Source of the DNA: Auanema rhodensis
Lineage: Eukaryota; Nematoda; Chromadorea; Rhabditida; Rhabditidae
Reading direction: 5' to 3'
NCBI GenBank assembly: GCA_964057225.1
Contig: OZ059898.1
Coordinates: forward strand, 19,259,267 to 19,323,266
DNA: 64,000 bases
Shown here: piece after piece, positions 36,505 to 50,544 of the stretch
Layout of the letters: every line of letters begins with the position of its first letter
Position numbering within the stretch: the first letter of the stretch is position 1
Position numbers and translations under genes: made by a program
The notes under the pieces: generated by a model
Databases searched by the model: none
What the model saw: only the letters and a program-made list of their open reading frames with translations
Told to the model about the DNA's origin: nothing

Positions 36505-39500
36505 AAGCAATGTTGAGTGAACATGGAAACTCAACATACACTAATGCATCATTTTTCGAACAATCATAACTAATTTTTGTATTAAGCGTTTCTCAATGTA
36601 GTATAGCGCATTTGATGCGGATTTTTAAGCTGCGTCGATCTGTGTTATCAGATTTGCGCTAGCTTAAAAATGCACCGAGATATCAACTGATATAAGTTCA
36701 CACTTATATCCTCGATTTTCACCCTGAAGAATTAATTTTTTCGTTGAATAACATTGTCCATCGTCTTTGCCTTGAAAAAAGGAATCTAAAAACATCTACT
36801 TTTTGCTAAATTATTTTGAAATTTTTCGAAAAAATTTTTGTCAAAATGTTTTTGGAAGCAATGTTGAGTGAACATGGAAACTCAACATACACTAATGCAT
36901 CATTTTTCGAACAATCATAACTAATTTTTGTATTAAGCGTTTCTCAATGTAGTATAGTGCATTTGATGCGGATTTTTAAGCTGCGTCGATCTGTGTTATC
37001 AGATTTGCGCTAGCTTAAAAATGCACCGAGATATCAACTGATATAAGTTCACACTTATATCCTCGATTTTCACCCTGAAGAATTAATTTTTTTGTTGAAT
37101 AACATTGTCCATCGTCTTTGCCTTGAAAAAAAGAATCTAAAAACATCTACTTTTTGCTAAATTATTTTGAAATTTTTTGAAAAAATTTTTGTCAAAATGT
37201 TTTTGGAAGCAATGTTGAGTGAACATGGAAACTCAACATACACTAATGCATCATTTTTCGAACAATCATAACTAATTTTTGTATTAAGCGTTTCTCAATG
37301 TAGTATAGTGCATTTGATGCGGATTTTTAAGCTGCGTCGATCTGTGTTATCAGATTTGCGCTAGCTTAAAAATGCACCGAGATATCAACTGATATAAGTT
37401 CACACTTATATCCTCGATTTTCACCCTGAAGAATTAATTTTTTCGTTGAATAACATTGTCCATCGTCTTTGCCTTGAAAAAAGGAATCTAAAAACATCTA
37501 CTTTTTGCTAAATTATTTTGAAATTTTTCGAAAAAATTTTTGTCAAAATGTTTTTGGAAGCAATGTTGAGTGTACATGGAAACTCAACATACACTAATGC
37601 ATCATTTTTCAAACGATCATAACTAATTTTTGTATTAAGCGTTTCTCAATGTAGTATAGTGCATTCGATGCGGATTTTTAAGCTGCGTCGATCTGTGTTA
37701 TCAGATTTGCGCTAGCTTAAAAATGCACCGAGATATCAACTGATATAAGTTCACACTTATATCCTCGATTTTCACCCTGAAGAATTAATTTTTTCGTTGA
37801 ATAACATTGTCCATCGTCTTTGCCTTAAAAAAAGGAATCTAAAAACATCTACTTTTTGCTAAATTATTTTGAAATTTTTCGAAAAAATTTTTGTCAAAAT
37901 GTTTTTGGAAGCAATGTTGAGTGTACATGGAAACTCAACATACACTAATGCATCATTTTTCAAACGATCATAACAAATTTTTGTATTAAGCGTTTCTCAA
38001 TGTAGTATAGTGCATTCGATGCGGATTTTTAAGCTGCGTCGATCTGTGTTATCAGATTTGCGCTAGCTTAAAAATGCACCGAGATATCAACTGATATAAG
38101 TTCACACTTATATCCTCGATTTTCACCCTGAAGAATTATTTTTTTCGTTGAATAACATTGTCCATCGTCTTTGCCTTAAAAAAAGGAATCTAAAAACATC
38201 TACTTTTTGCTAAATTATTTTGAAATTTTTCGAAAAAATTTTTGTCAAAATGTTTTTGGAAGCAATGTTGAGTGAACATGGAAACTCAACATACACTAAT
38301 GCATCATTTTTCGAACAATCATAACTAATTTTTGTATTAAGCGTTTCTCAATGTAGTATAGTGCATTCGATGCGGATTTTTAAGCTGCGTCGATCTGTGT
38401 TATCAGATTTGCGCTAGCTTAAAAATGCACCGAGATATCAACTGATATAAGTTCACACTTATATCCTCGATTTTCACCCTGAAGAATTAATTTTTTCGTT
38501 GAATAACATTGTCCATCGTCTTTGCCTTAAAAAAAGGAATCTAAAAACATCTACTTTTTGCTAAATTATTTTGAAATTTTTCGAAAAAATTTTTGTCAAA
38601 ATGTTTTTGGAAGCAATGTTGAGTGTACATGGAAACTCAACATACACTAATGCATCATTTTTCAAACGATCATAACTAATTTTTGTATTAAGCGTTTCTC
38701 AATGTAGTATAGTGCATTTGATGCGGATTTTTAAGCTGCGTCGATCTGTGTTATCAGATTTGCGCTAGCTTAAAAATGCACCGAGATATCAACTGATATA
38801 AGTTCACACTTATATCCTCGATTTTCACCCTGAAGAATTATTTTTTTCGTTGAATAACATTGTCCATCGTCTCTGCCTTGAAAAAAGGAATCTTAAAACA
38901 TCTACTTTTTGCTAAATTATTTTGAAATTTTTCGAAAAAATTTTTGTCAAAATGTTTTTGGAAGCAATGTTGAGTGAACATGGAAACTCAACATACACTA
39001 ATGCATCATTTTTCGAACAATCATAACTAATTTTTGTATTAAGCGTTTCTCAATGTAGTATAGTGCATTCGATGCGGATTTTTAAGCTGCGTCGATCTGT
39101 GTTATCAGATTTGCGCTAGCTTAAAAATGCACCGAGATATCAACTGATATAAGTTCACACTTATATCCTCGATTTTCACCCTGAAGAATTATTTTTTTCG
39201 TTGAATAACATTGTCCATCGTCTTTGCCTTAAAAAAAGGAATCTAAAAACATCTACTTTTTGCTAAATTATTTTGAAATTTTTCGAAAAAATTTTTGTCA
39301 AAATGTTTTTGGAAGCAATGTTGAGTGAACATGGAAACTCAACATACACTAATGCATCATTTTTCGAACAATCATAACTAATTTTTGTATTAAGCGTTTC
39401 TCAATGTAGTATAGTGCATTTGATGCGGATTTTTAAGCTGCGTCGATCTGTGTTATCAGATTTGCGCTAGCTTAAAAATGCACCGAGATATCAACTGATA

Positions 39501-39663
39501 TAAGTTCACACTTATATCCTCGATTTTCACCCTGAAGAATTAATTTTTTCGTTGAATAACATTGTCCATCGTCTTTGCCTTAAAAAAAGGAATCTAAAAA
39601 CATCTACTTTTTGCTAAATTATTTTGAAATTTTTCGAAAAAATTTTTGTCAAAATGTTTTTGG
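36505..39663. repeat. Monomers M104-M112, onset of the G270A zone
   Basis: M104, M105 and M106 are class A. M104 has tagcgca near 101-106. M105 has C238T, a G-to-A change at the AAGG motif and a C-to-T change that turns ttcgaa into tttgaa near 321. M107 B, M108 B (a T-to-A change reading aacaaat near 67, T231), M109 A, M111 A (T231) and M112 A carry G270A (ccttaaaaaaa). M110 B lacks G270A but has T263C and an A-to-T change reading tcttaaa near 281-287. Confidence 0.8.
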
Positions 39664-42600
39664 AAGCAATGTTGAGTGTACATGGAAACTCAACATACAC
39701 TAATGCATCATTTTTCAAACGATCATAACTAATTTTTGTATTAAGCGTTTCTCAATGTAGTATAGTGCATTCGATGCGGATTTTTAAGCTGCGTCGATCT
39801 GTGTTATCAGATTTGCGCTAGCTTAAAAATGCACCGAGATATCAACTGATATAAGTTCACACTTATATCCTCGATTTTCACCCTGAAGAATTAATTTTTT
39901 CGTTGAATAACATTGTCCATCGTCTTTGCCTTAAAAAAAGGAATCTAAAAACATCTTCTTTTTGCTAAATTATTTTGAAATTTTTCGAAAAAATTTTTGT
40001 CAAAATGTTTTTGGAAGCAATGTTGAGTGAACATGGAAACTCAACATACACTAATGCATCATTTTTCGAACAATCATAACTAATTTTTGTATTAAGCGTT
40101 TCTCAATGTAGTATAGTGCTTTTGATGCGGATTTTTAAGCTGCGTCGATCTGTGTTATCAGATTTGCGCTAGCTTAAAAATGCACCGAGATATCAACTGA
40201 TATAAGTTCACACTTATATCCTCGATTTTCACCCTGAAGAATTAATTTTTTCGTTGAATAACATTGTCCATCGTCTTTGCCTTGAAAAAAGGAATCTAAA
40301 AACATCTACTTTTTGCTAAATTATTTTGAAATTTTTCGAAAAAATTTTTGTCAAAATGTTTTTGGAAGCAATGTTGAGTGTACATGGAAACTCAACATAC
40401 ACTAATGCATCATTTTTCAAACGATCATAACTAATTTTTGTATTAAGCGTTTCTCAATGTAGTATAGTGCATTCGATGCGGATTTTTAAGCTGCGTCGAT
40501 CTGTGTTATCAGATTTGCGCTAGCTTAAAAATGCACCGAGATATCAACTGATATAAGTTCACACTTATATCCTCGATTTTCACCCTGAAGAATCAATTTT
40601 TTCGTTGAATAACATTGTCCATCGTCTTTGCCTTGAAAAAAGGAATCTAAAAACATCTACTTTTTGCTAAATTATTTTGAAATTTTTCGAAAAAATTTTT
40701 GTCAAAATGTTTTTGGAAGCAATGTTGAGTGTACATGGAAACTCAACATACACTAATGCATCATTTTTCAAACGATCATAACTAATTTTTGTATTAAGCG
40801 TTTCTCAATGTAGTATAGTGCATTCGATGCGGATTTTTAAGCTGCGTCGATCTGTGTTATCAGATTTGCGCTAGCTTAAAAATGCACCGAGATATCAACT
40901 GATATAAGTTCACACTTATATCCTCGATTTTCACCCTGAAGAATTAATTTTTTCGTTGAATAACATTGTCCATCGTCTTTGCCTCGAAAAAAGGAATCTA
41001 AAAACATCTACTTTTTGCTAAATTATTTTGAAATTTTTCGAAAAAATTTTTGTCAAAATGTTTTTGGAAGCAATGTTGAGTGTACATGGAAACTCAACAT
41101 ACACTAATGCATCATTTTTCGAACAATCATAACTAATTTTTGTATTAAGCGTTTCTCAATGTAGTATAGTGCATTTGATGCGGATTTTTAAGCTGCGTCG
41201 ACCTGTGTTATCAGATTTGCGCTAGCTTAAAAATGCACCGAGATATCAACTGATATAAGTTCACACTTATATCCTCGATTTTCACCCTGAAGAATTAATT
41301 TTTTCGTTGAATAACATTGTCCATCGTCTTTGCCTTGAAAAAAGGAATCTAAAAACATCTACTTTTTGCTAAATTATTTTGAAATTTTTCGAAAAAATTT
41401 TTGTCAAAATGTTTTTGGAAGCAATGTTGAGTGTACATGGAAACTCAACATACACTAATGCATCATTTTTCAAACGATCATAACTAATTTTTGTATTAAG
41501 CGTTTCTCAATGTAGTATAGTGCATTCGATGCGGATTTTTAAGCTGCGTCGATCTGTGTTATCAGATTTGCGCTAGCTTAAAAATGCACCGAGATATCAA
41601 CTGATATAAGTTCACACTTATATCCTCGATTTTCACCCTGAAGAATTATTTTTTTCGTTGAATAACATTGTCCATCGTCTTTGCCTTGAAAAAAGGAATC
41701 TAAAAACATCTACTTTTTGCTAAATTATTTTGAAATTTTTCGAAAAAATTTTTGTCAAAATGTTTTTGGAAGCAATGTTGAGTGAACATGGAAACTCAAC
41801 ATACACTAATGCATCATTTTTCGAACAATCATAACTAATTTTTGTATTAAGCGTTTCTCAATGTAGTATAGTGCATTTGATGCGGATTTTTAAGCTGCGT
41901 CGATCTGTGTTATCAGATTTGCGCTAGCTTGAAAATGCACCGAGATATCAACTGATATAAGTTCACACTTATATCCTCGATTTTCACCCTGAAGAATTAA
42001 TTTTTTCGTTGAATAACATTGTCCATCGTCTTTGCCTCGAAAAAAGGAATCTAAAAACATCTACTTTTTGCTAAATTATTTTGAAATTTTTCGAAAAAAT
42101 TTTTGTCAAAATGTTTTTGGAAGCAATGTTGAGTGTACATGGAAACTCAACATACACTAATGCATCATTTTTCGAACAATCATAACTAATTTTTGTATTA
42201 AGCGTTTCTCAATGTAGTATAGTGCATTCGATGCGGATTTTTAAGCTGCGTCGATCTGTGTTATCAGATTTGCGCTAGCTTAAAAATGCACCGAGATATC
42301 AACTGATATAAGTTCACACTTATATCCTCGATTTTCACCCTGAAGAATTATTTTTTTCGTTGAATAACATTGTCCATCGTCTTTGCCTTGAAAAAAGGAA
42401 TCTAAAAACATCTACTTTTTGCTAAATTATTTTGAAATTTTTCGAAAAAATTTTTGTCAAAATGTTTTTGGAAGCAATGTTGAGTGAACATGGAAACTCA
42501 ACATACACTAATGCATCATTTTTCGAACAATCATAACTAATTTTTGTATTAAGCGTTTCTCAATGTAGTATAGTGCATTTGATGCGGATTTTTAAGCTGC

Positions 42601-43524
42601 GTCGATCTGTGTTATCAGATTTGCGCTAGCTTGAAAATGCACCGAGATATCAACTGATATAAGTTCACACTTATATCCTCGATTTTCACCCTGAAGAATT
42701 AATTTTTTCGTTGAATAACATTGTCCATCGTCTTTGCCTCGAAAAAAGGAATCTAAAAACATCTACTTTTTGCTAAATTATTTTGAAATTTTTCGAAAAA
42801 ATTTTTGTCAAAATGTTTTTGGAAGCAATGTTGAGTGTACATGGAAACTCAACATACACTAATGCATCATTTTTCGAACAATCATAACTAATTTTTGTAT
42901 TAAGCGTTTCTCAATGTAGTATAGTGCATTTGATGCGGATTTTTAAGCTGCGTCGACCTGTGTTATCAGATTTGCGCTAGCTTAAAAATGCACCGAGATA
43001 TCAACTGATATAAGTTCACACTTATATCCTCGATTTTCACCCTGAAGAATTAATTTTTTCGTTGAATAACATTGTCCATCGTCTTTGCCTTGAAAAAAGG
43101 AATCTAAAAACATCTACTTTTTGCTAAATTATTTTGAAATTTTTCGAAAAAATTTTTGTCAAAATGTTTTTGGAAGCAATGTTGAGTGTACATGGAAACT
43201 CAACATACACTAATGCATCATTTTTCAAACGATCATAACTAATTTTTGTATTAAGCGTTTCTCAATGTAGTATAGTGCATTCGATGCGGATTTTTAAGCT
43301 GCGTCGATCTGTGTTATCAGATTTGCGCTAGCTTAAAAATGCACCGAGATATCAACTGATATAAGTTCACACTTATATCCTCGATTTTCACCCTGAAGAA
43401 TTAATTTTTTCGTTGAATAACATTGTCCATCGTCTTTGCCTTAAAAAAAGGAATCTAAAAACATCTACTTTTTGCTAAATTATTTTGAAATTTTTCGAAA
43501 AAATTTTTGTCAAAATGTTTTTGG
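39664..43524. repeat. 11-monomer higher-order repeat, unit 1 (M113-M123), 3861 bp
   Basis: Order: B (C109, G270A, A294T); A (A106T); B (C109); B (C109, T269C); D (T135C); B (C109-T231); A (A162G, T269C); D (C109-T231); A (A162G, T269C); D (T135C); B (C109, G270A). M115 also has a T-to-C change reading aatcaat near 229. The next monomer, M124, restarts the same series. Markers A106T, T135C and T269C are found only in this 7-kb region, which makes the period easy to see. Confidence 0.88.
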
Positions 43525-46500
43525 AAGCAATGTTGAGTGTACATGGAAACTCAACATACACTAATGCATCATTTTTCAAACGATCATAACTAATTTTTGT
43601 ATTAAGCGTTTCTCAATGTAGTATAGTGCATTCGATGCGGATTTTTAAGCTGCGTCGATCTGTGTTATCAGATTTGCGCTAGCTTAAAAATGCACCGAGA
43701 TATCAACTGATATAAGTTCACACTTATATCCTCGATTTTCACCCTGAAGAATTAATTTTTTCGTTGAATAACATTGTCCATCGTCTTTGCCTTAAAAAAA
43801 GGAATCTAAAAACATCTTCTTTTTGCTAAATTATTTTGAAATTTTTCGAAAAAATTTTTGTCAAAATGTTTTTGGAAGCAATGTTGAGTGAACATGGAAA
43901 CTCAACATACACTAATGCATCATTTTTCGAACAATCATAACTAATTTTTGTATTAAGCGTTTCTCAATGTAGTATAGTGCTTTTGATGCGGATTTTTAAG
44001 CTGCGTCGATCTGTGTTATCAGATTTGCGCTAGCTTAAAAATGCACCGAGATATCAACTGATATAAGTTCACACTTATATCCTCGATTTTCACCCTGAAG
44101 AATTAATTTTTTCGTTGAATAACATTGTCCATCGTCTTTGCCTTGAAAAAAGGAATCTAAAAACATCTACTTTTTGCTAAATTATTTTGAAATTTTTCGA
44201 AAAAATTTTTGTCAAAATGTTTTTGGAAGCAATGTTGAGTGTACATGGAAACTCAACATACACTAATGCATCATTTTTCAAACGATCATAACTAATTTTT
44301 GTATTAAGCGTTTCTCAATGTAGTATAGTGCATTCGATGCGGATTTTTAAGCTGCGTCGATCTGTGTTATCAGATTTGCGCTAGCTTAAAAATGCACCGA
44401 GATATCAACTGATATAAGTTCACACTTATATCCTCGATTTTCACCCTGAAGAATTAATTTTTTCGTTGAATAACATTGTCCATCGTCTTTGCCTTGAAAA
44501 AAGGAATCTAAAAACATCTACTTTTTGCTAAATTATTTTGAAATTTTTCGAAAAAATTTTTGTCAAAATGTTTTTGGAAGCAATGTTGAGTGTACATGGA
44601 AACTCAACATACACTAATGCATCATTTTTCAAACGATCATAACTAATTTTTGTATTAAGCGTTTCTCAATGTAGTATAGTGCATTCGATGCGGATTTTTA
44701 AGCTGCGTCGATCTGTGTTATCAGATTTGCGCTAGCTTAAAAATGCACCGAGATATCAACTGATATAAGTTCACACTTATATCCTCGATTTTCACCCTGA
44801 AGAATTAATTTTTTCGTTGAATAACATTGTCCATCGTCTTTGCCTCGAAAAAAGGAATCTAAAAACATCTACTTTTTGCTAAATTATTTTGAAATTTTTC
44901 GAAAAAATTTTTGTCAAAATGTTTTTGGAAGCAATGTTGAGTGTACATGGAAACTCAACATACACTAATGCATCATTTTTCGAACAATCATAACTAATTT
45001 TTGTATTAAGCGTTTCTCAATGTAGTATAGTGCATTTGATGCGGATTTTTAAGCTGCGTCGACCTGTGTTATCAGATTTGCGCTAGCTTAAAAATGCACC
45101 GAGATATCAACTGATATAAGTTCACACTTATATCCTCGATTTTCACCCTGAAGAATTAATTTTTTCGTTGAATAACATTGTCCATCGTCTTTGCCTTGAA
45201 AAAAGGAATTTAAAAACATCTACTTTTTGCTAAATTATTTTGAAATTTTTCGAAAAAATTTTTGTCAAAATGTTTTTGGAAGCAATGTTGAGTGTACATG
45301 GAAACTCAACATACACTAATGCATCATTTTTCAAACGATCATAACTAATTTTTGTATTAAGCGTTTCTCAATGTAGTATAGTGCATTCGATGCGGATTTT
45401 TAAGCTGCGTCGATCTGTGTTATCAGATTTGCGCTAGCTTAAAAATGCACCGAGATATCAACTGATATAAGTTCACACTTATATCCTCGATTTTCACCCT
45501 GAAGAATTATTTTTTTCGTTGAATAACATTGTCCATCGTCTTTGCCTTGAAAAAAGGAATCTAAAAACATCTACTTTTTGCTAAATTATTTTGAAATTTT
45601 TCGAAAAAATTTTTGTCAAAATGTTTTTGGAAGCAATGTTGAGTGAACATGGAAACTCAACATACACTAATGCATCATTTTTCGAACAATCATAACTAAT
45701 TTTTGTATTAAGCGTTTCTCAATGTAGTATAGTGCATTTGATGCGGATTTTTAAGCTGCGTCGATCTGTGTTATCAGATTTGCGCTAGCTTGAAAATGCA
45801 CCGAGATATCAACTGATATAAGTTCACACTTATATCCTCGATTTTCACCCTGAAGAATTAATTTTTTCGTTGAATAACATTGTCCATCGTCTTTGCCTCG
45901 AAAAAAGGAATCTAAAAACATCTACTTTTTGCTAAATTATTTTGAAATTTTTCGAAAAAATTTTTGTCAAAATGTTTTTGGAAGCAATGTTGAGTGTACA
46001 TGGAAACTCAACATACACTAATGCATCATTTTTCGAACAATCATAACTAATTTTTGTATTAAGCGTTTCTCAATGTAGTATAGTGCATTTGATGCGGATT
46101 TTTAAGCTGCGTCGACCTGTGTTATCAGATTTGCGCTAGCTTAAAAATGCACCGAGATATCAACTGATATAAGTTCACACTTATATCCTCGATTTTCACC
46201 CTGAAGAATTAATTTTTTCGTTGAATAACATTGTCCATCGTCTTTGCCTTGAAAAAAGGAATCTAAAAACATCTACTTTTTGCTAAATTATTTTGAAATT
46301 TTTCGAAAAAATTTTTGTCAAAATGTTTTTGGAAGCAATGTTGAGTGTACATGGAAACTCAACATACACTAATGCATCATTTTTCAAACGATCATAACTA
46401 ATTTTTGTATTAAGCGTTTCTCAATGTAGTATAGTGCATTCGATGCGGATTTTTAAGCTGCGTCGATCTGTGTTATCAGATTTGCGCTAGCTTAAAAATG

Positions 46501-46683
46501 CACCGAGATATCAACTGATATAAGTTCACACTTATATCCTCGATTTTCACCCTGAAGAATTATTTTTTTCGTTGAATAACATTGTCCATCGTCTTTGCCT
46601 TGAAAAAAGGAATCTAAAAACATCTACTTTTTGCTAAATTATTTTGAAATTTTTCGAAAAAATTTTTGTCAAAATGTTTTTGG
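43525..46683. repeat. 11-monomer higher-order repeat, unit 2 (M124-M132), shortened to 9 monomers
   Basis: M124-M130 match M113-M119 one for one: B(G270A, A294T), A(A106T), B, B(T269C), D(T135C), B(C109-T231), A(A162G, T269C). M131 matches M122 (D, T135C). The pair M120-M121 of unit 1 has no counterpart, so unit 2 lacks one dimer or unit 1 gained one. M132 is B(C109-T231). M128 has a C-to-T change reading ggaatttaaa. Confidence 0.85.
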
Positions 46684-49140
46684 AAGCAATGTTGAGTGAA
46701 CATGGAAACTCAACATACACTAATGCATCATTTTTCGAACAATCATAACTAATTTTTGTATTAAGCGTTTCTCAATGTAGTATAGTGCATTTGATGCGGA
46801 TTTTTAAGCTGCGTCGATCTGTGTTATCAGATTTGCGCTAGCTTAAAAATGCACCGAGATATCAACTGATATAAGTTCACACTTATATCCTCGATTTTCA
46901 CCCTGAAGAATTAATTTTTTTGTTGAATAACATTGTCCATCGTCTTTGCCTTGAAAAAAGGAATCTAAAAACATCTACTTTTTGCTAAATTATTTTGAAA
47001 TTTTTCGAAAAAATTTTTGTCAAAATGTTTTTGGAAGCAATGTTGAGTGAACATGGAAACTCAACATACACTAATGCATCATTTTTCGAACAATCATAAC
47101 TAATTTTTGTATTAAGCGTTTCTCAATGTAGTATAGTGCATTTGATGCGGATTTTTAAGCTGCGTCGATCTGTGTTATCAGATTTGCGCTAGCTTAAAAA
47201 TGCACCGAGATATCAACTGATATAAGTTCACACTTATATCCTCGATTTTCACCCTGAAGAATTAATTTTTTCGTTGAATAACATTGTCCATCGTCTTTGC
47301 CTTGAAAAAAGGAATCTAAAAACATCTACTTTTTGCTAAATTATTTTGAAATTTTTCGAAAAAATTTTTGTCAAAATGTTTTTGGAAGCAATGTTGAGTG
47401 TACATGGAAACTCAACATACACTAATGCATCATTTTTCAAACGATCATAACTAATTTTTGTATTAAGCGTTTCTCAATGTAGTATAGTGCATTCGATGCG
47501 GATTTTTAAGCTGCGTCGATCTGTGTTATCAGATTTGCGCTAGCTTAAAAATGCACCGAGATATCAACTGATATAAGTTCACACTTATATCCTCGATTTT
47601 CACCCTGAAGAATTAATTTTTTCGTTGAATAACATTGTCCATCGTCTTTGCCTTGAAAAAAGGAATCTAAAAACATCTACTTTTTGCTAAATTATTTTGA
47701 AATTTTTCGAAAAAATTTTTGTCAAAATGTTTTTGGAAGCAATGTTGAGTGAACATGGAAACTCAACATACACTAATGCATCATTTTTCGAACAATCATA
47801 ACTAATTTTTGTATTAAGCGTTTCTCAATGTAGTATAGTGCATTTGATGCGGATTTTTAAGCTGCGTCGATCTGTGTTATCAGATTTGCGCTAACTTAAA
47901 AATGCACCGAGATATCAACTGATATAAGTTCACACTTATATCCTCGATTTTCACCCTGAAGAATTAATTCTTTTGTTGAATAACATTGTCCATCGTCTTT
48001 GCCTTGAAAAAAGGAATCTAAAAACATCTACTTTTTGCTAAATTATTTTGAAATTTTTCGAAAAAATTTTTGTCAAAATGTTTTTGGAAGCAATGTTGAG
48101 TGTACATGGAAACTCAACATACACTAATGCATCATTTTTCAAACGATCATAACTAATTTTTGTATTAAGCGTTTCTCAATGTAGTATAGTGCATTCGATG
48201 CGGATTTTTAAGCTGCGTCGATCTGTGTTATCAGATTTGCGCTAGCTTAAAAATGCACCGAGATATCAACTGATATAAGTTCACACTTATATCCTCGATT
48301 TTCACCCTGAAGAATTAATTTTTTCGTTGAATAACATTGTCCATCGTCTTTGCCTTGAAAAAAGGAATCTAAAAACATCTACTTTTTGCTAAATTATTTT
48401 GAAATTTTTCGAAAAAATTTTTGTCAAAATGTTTTTGGAAGCAATGTTGAGTGTACATGGAAACTCAACATACACTAATGCATCATTTTTCAAACGATCA
48501 TAACTAATTTTTGTATTAAGCGTTTCTCAATGTAGTATAGTGCATTTGATGCGGATTTTTAAGCTGCGTCGATCTGTGTTATCAGATTTGCGCTAGCTTA
48601 AAAATGCACCGAGATATCAACTGATATAAGTTCACACTTATATCCTCGATTTTCACCCTGAAGAATTAATTTTTTCGTTGAATAACATCGTCCATCGTCT
48701 TTGCCTTGAAAAAAGGAATCTAAAAACATCTACTTTTTGCTAAATTATTTTGAAATTTTTCGAAAAAATTTTTGTCAAAATGTTTTTGGAAGCAATGTTG
48801 AGTGTACATGGAAACTCAACATACACTAATGCATCATTTTTCAAACGATCATAACTAATTTTTGTATTAAGCGTTTCTCAATGTAGTATAGTGCATTCGA
48901 TGCGGATTTTTAAGCTGCGTCGATCTGTGTTATCAGATTTGCGCTAGCTTAAAAATGCACCGAGATATCAACTGATATAAGTTCACACTTATATCCTCGA
49001 TTTTCACCCTGAAGAATTATTTTTTTCGTTGAATAACATTGTCCATCGTCTTTGCCTTGAAAAAAGAAATCTAAAAACATCTACTTTTTGCTAAATTATT
49101 TTGAAATTTTTCGAAAAAATTTTTGTCAAAATGTTTTTGG
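46684..49140. repeat. Monomers M133-M139, mixed A/B
   Basis: M133 A (C238T), M134 A, M135 B (C109), M136 A, M137 B (C109), M138 B (a T-to-C change reading catcgtcc near 249-254), M139 B (C109-T231, G278A). M136 is unusual: G158A destroys the otherwise constant GCTAGC and one pair of dyad 2, and it also reads aattcttttgttg (T-to-C plus C238T). Confidence 0.8.
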
Positions 49141-50544
49141 AAGCAATGTTGAGTGTACATGGAAACTCAACATACACTAATGCATCATTTTTCAAACGAT
49201 CATAACTAATTTTTGTATTAAGCGTTTCTCAATGTAGTATAGTGCATTCGATGCGGATTTTTAAGCTGCGTCGATCTGTGTTATCAGATTTGCGCTAGCT
49301 TAAAAATGCACCGAGATATCAACTGATATAAGTTCACACTTATATCCTCGATTTTCACCCTGAAGAATTATTTTTTTCGTTGAATAACATTGTCCATCGT
49401 CTTTGCCTTGAAAAAAGGAATCTAAAAACATCTTCTTTTTGCTAAATTATTTTGAAATTTTTCGAAAAAATTTTTGTCAAAAAGTTTTTGGAAGCAATGT
49501 TGAGTGAACATGGAAACTCAACATACACTAATGCATCATTTTTCGAACAATCATAACTAATTTTTGTATTAAGCGTTTCTCAATGTAGTATAGTGCATTT
49601 GATGCGGATTTTTAAGCTGCGTCGATCTGTGTTATCAGATTTGCGCTAGCTTAAAAGTGCACCGAGATATCAACTGATATAAGTTCACACTTATATCCTC
49701 GATTTTCACCCTGAAGAATTAATTTTTTCGTTGAATAACATTGTCCATCGTCTTTGCCTTGAAAAAAGGAATCTAAAAACATCTACTTTTTGCTAAATTA
49801 TTTTGAAATTTTTCGAAAAAATTTTTGTCAAAATGTTTTTGGAAGCAATGTTGAGTGAACATGGAAACTCAACATACACTAATGCATCATTTTTCGAACA
49901 ATCATAACTAATTTTTGTATTAAGCGTTTCTCAATGTAGTATAGTGCATTTGATGCGGATTTTTAAGCTGCGTCGATCTGTGTTATCAGATTTGCGCTAG
50001 CTTAAAAATGCACCGAGATATCAACTGATATAAGTTCACACTTATATCCTCGATTTTCACCCTGAAGAATTATTTTTTTCGTTGAATAACATTGTCCATC
50101 GTCTTTGCCTTGAAAAAAGGAATCTAAAAACATCTTCTTTTTGCTAAATTATTTTGAAATTTTTCGAAAAAATTTTTGTCAAAAAGTTTTTGGAAGCAAT
50201 GTTGAGTGAACATGGAAACTCAACATACACTAATGCATCATTTTTCGAACAATCATAACTAATTTTTGTATTAAGCGTTTCTCAATGTAGTATAGTGCAT
50301 TTGATGCGGATTTTTAAGCTGCGTCGATCTGTGTTATCAGATTTGCGCTAGCTTAAAAGTGCACCGAGATATCAACTGATATAAGTTCACACTTATATCC
50401 TCGATTTTCACCCTGAAGAATTAATTTTTTCGTTGAATAACATTGTCCATCGTCTTTGCCTTGAAAAAAGGAATCTAAAAACATCTACTTTTTGCTAAAT
50501 TATTTTGAAATTTTTCGAAAAAATTTTTGTCAAAATGTTTTTGG
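49141..50544. repeat. Dimer duplication (M140-M143) with breakpoint inside a monomer
   Basis: M141 and M143 are both class A with A166G. The copies before them, M140 and M142, share A294T and T343A (aaaaagttttt) at their 3' ends. However, M140 is class B with C109-T231 while M142 is class A with T109-T231, so only the 3' parts of M140 and M142 match. The duplicated segment therefore seems to start inside the monomer, between positions 109 and 294, and to span about 702 bp. Confidence 0.75.
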
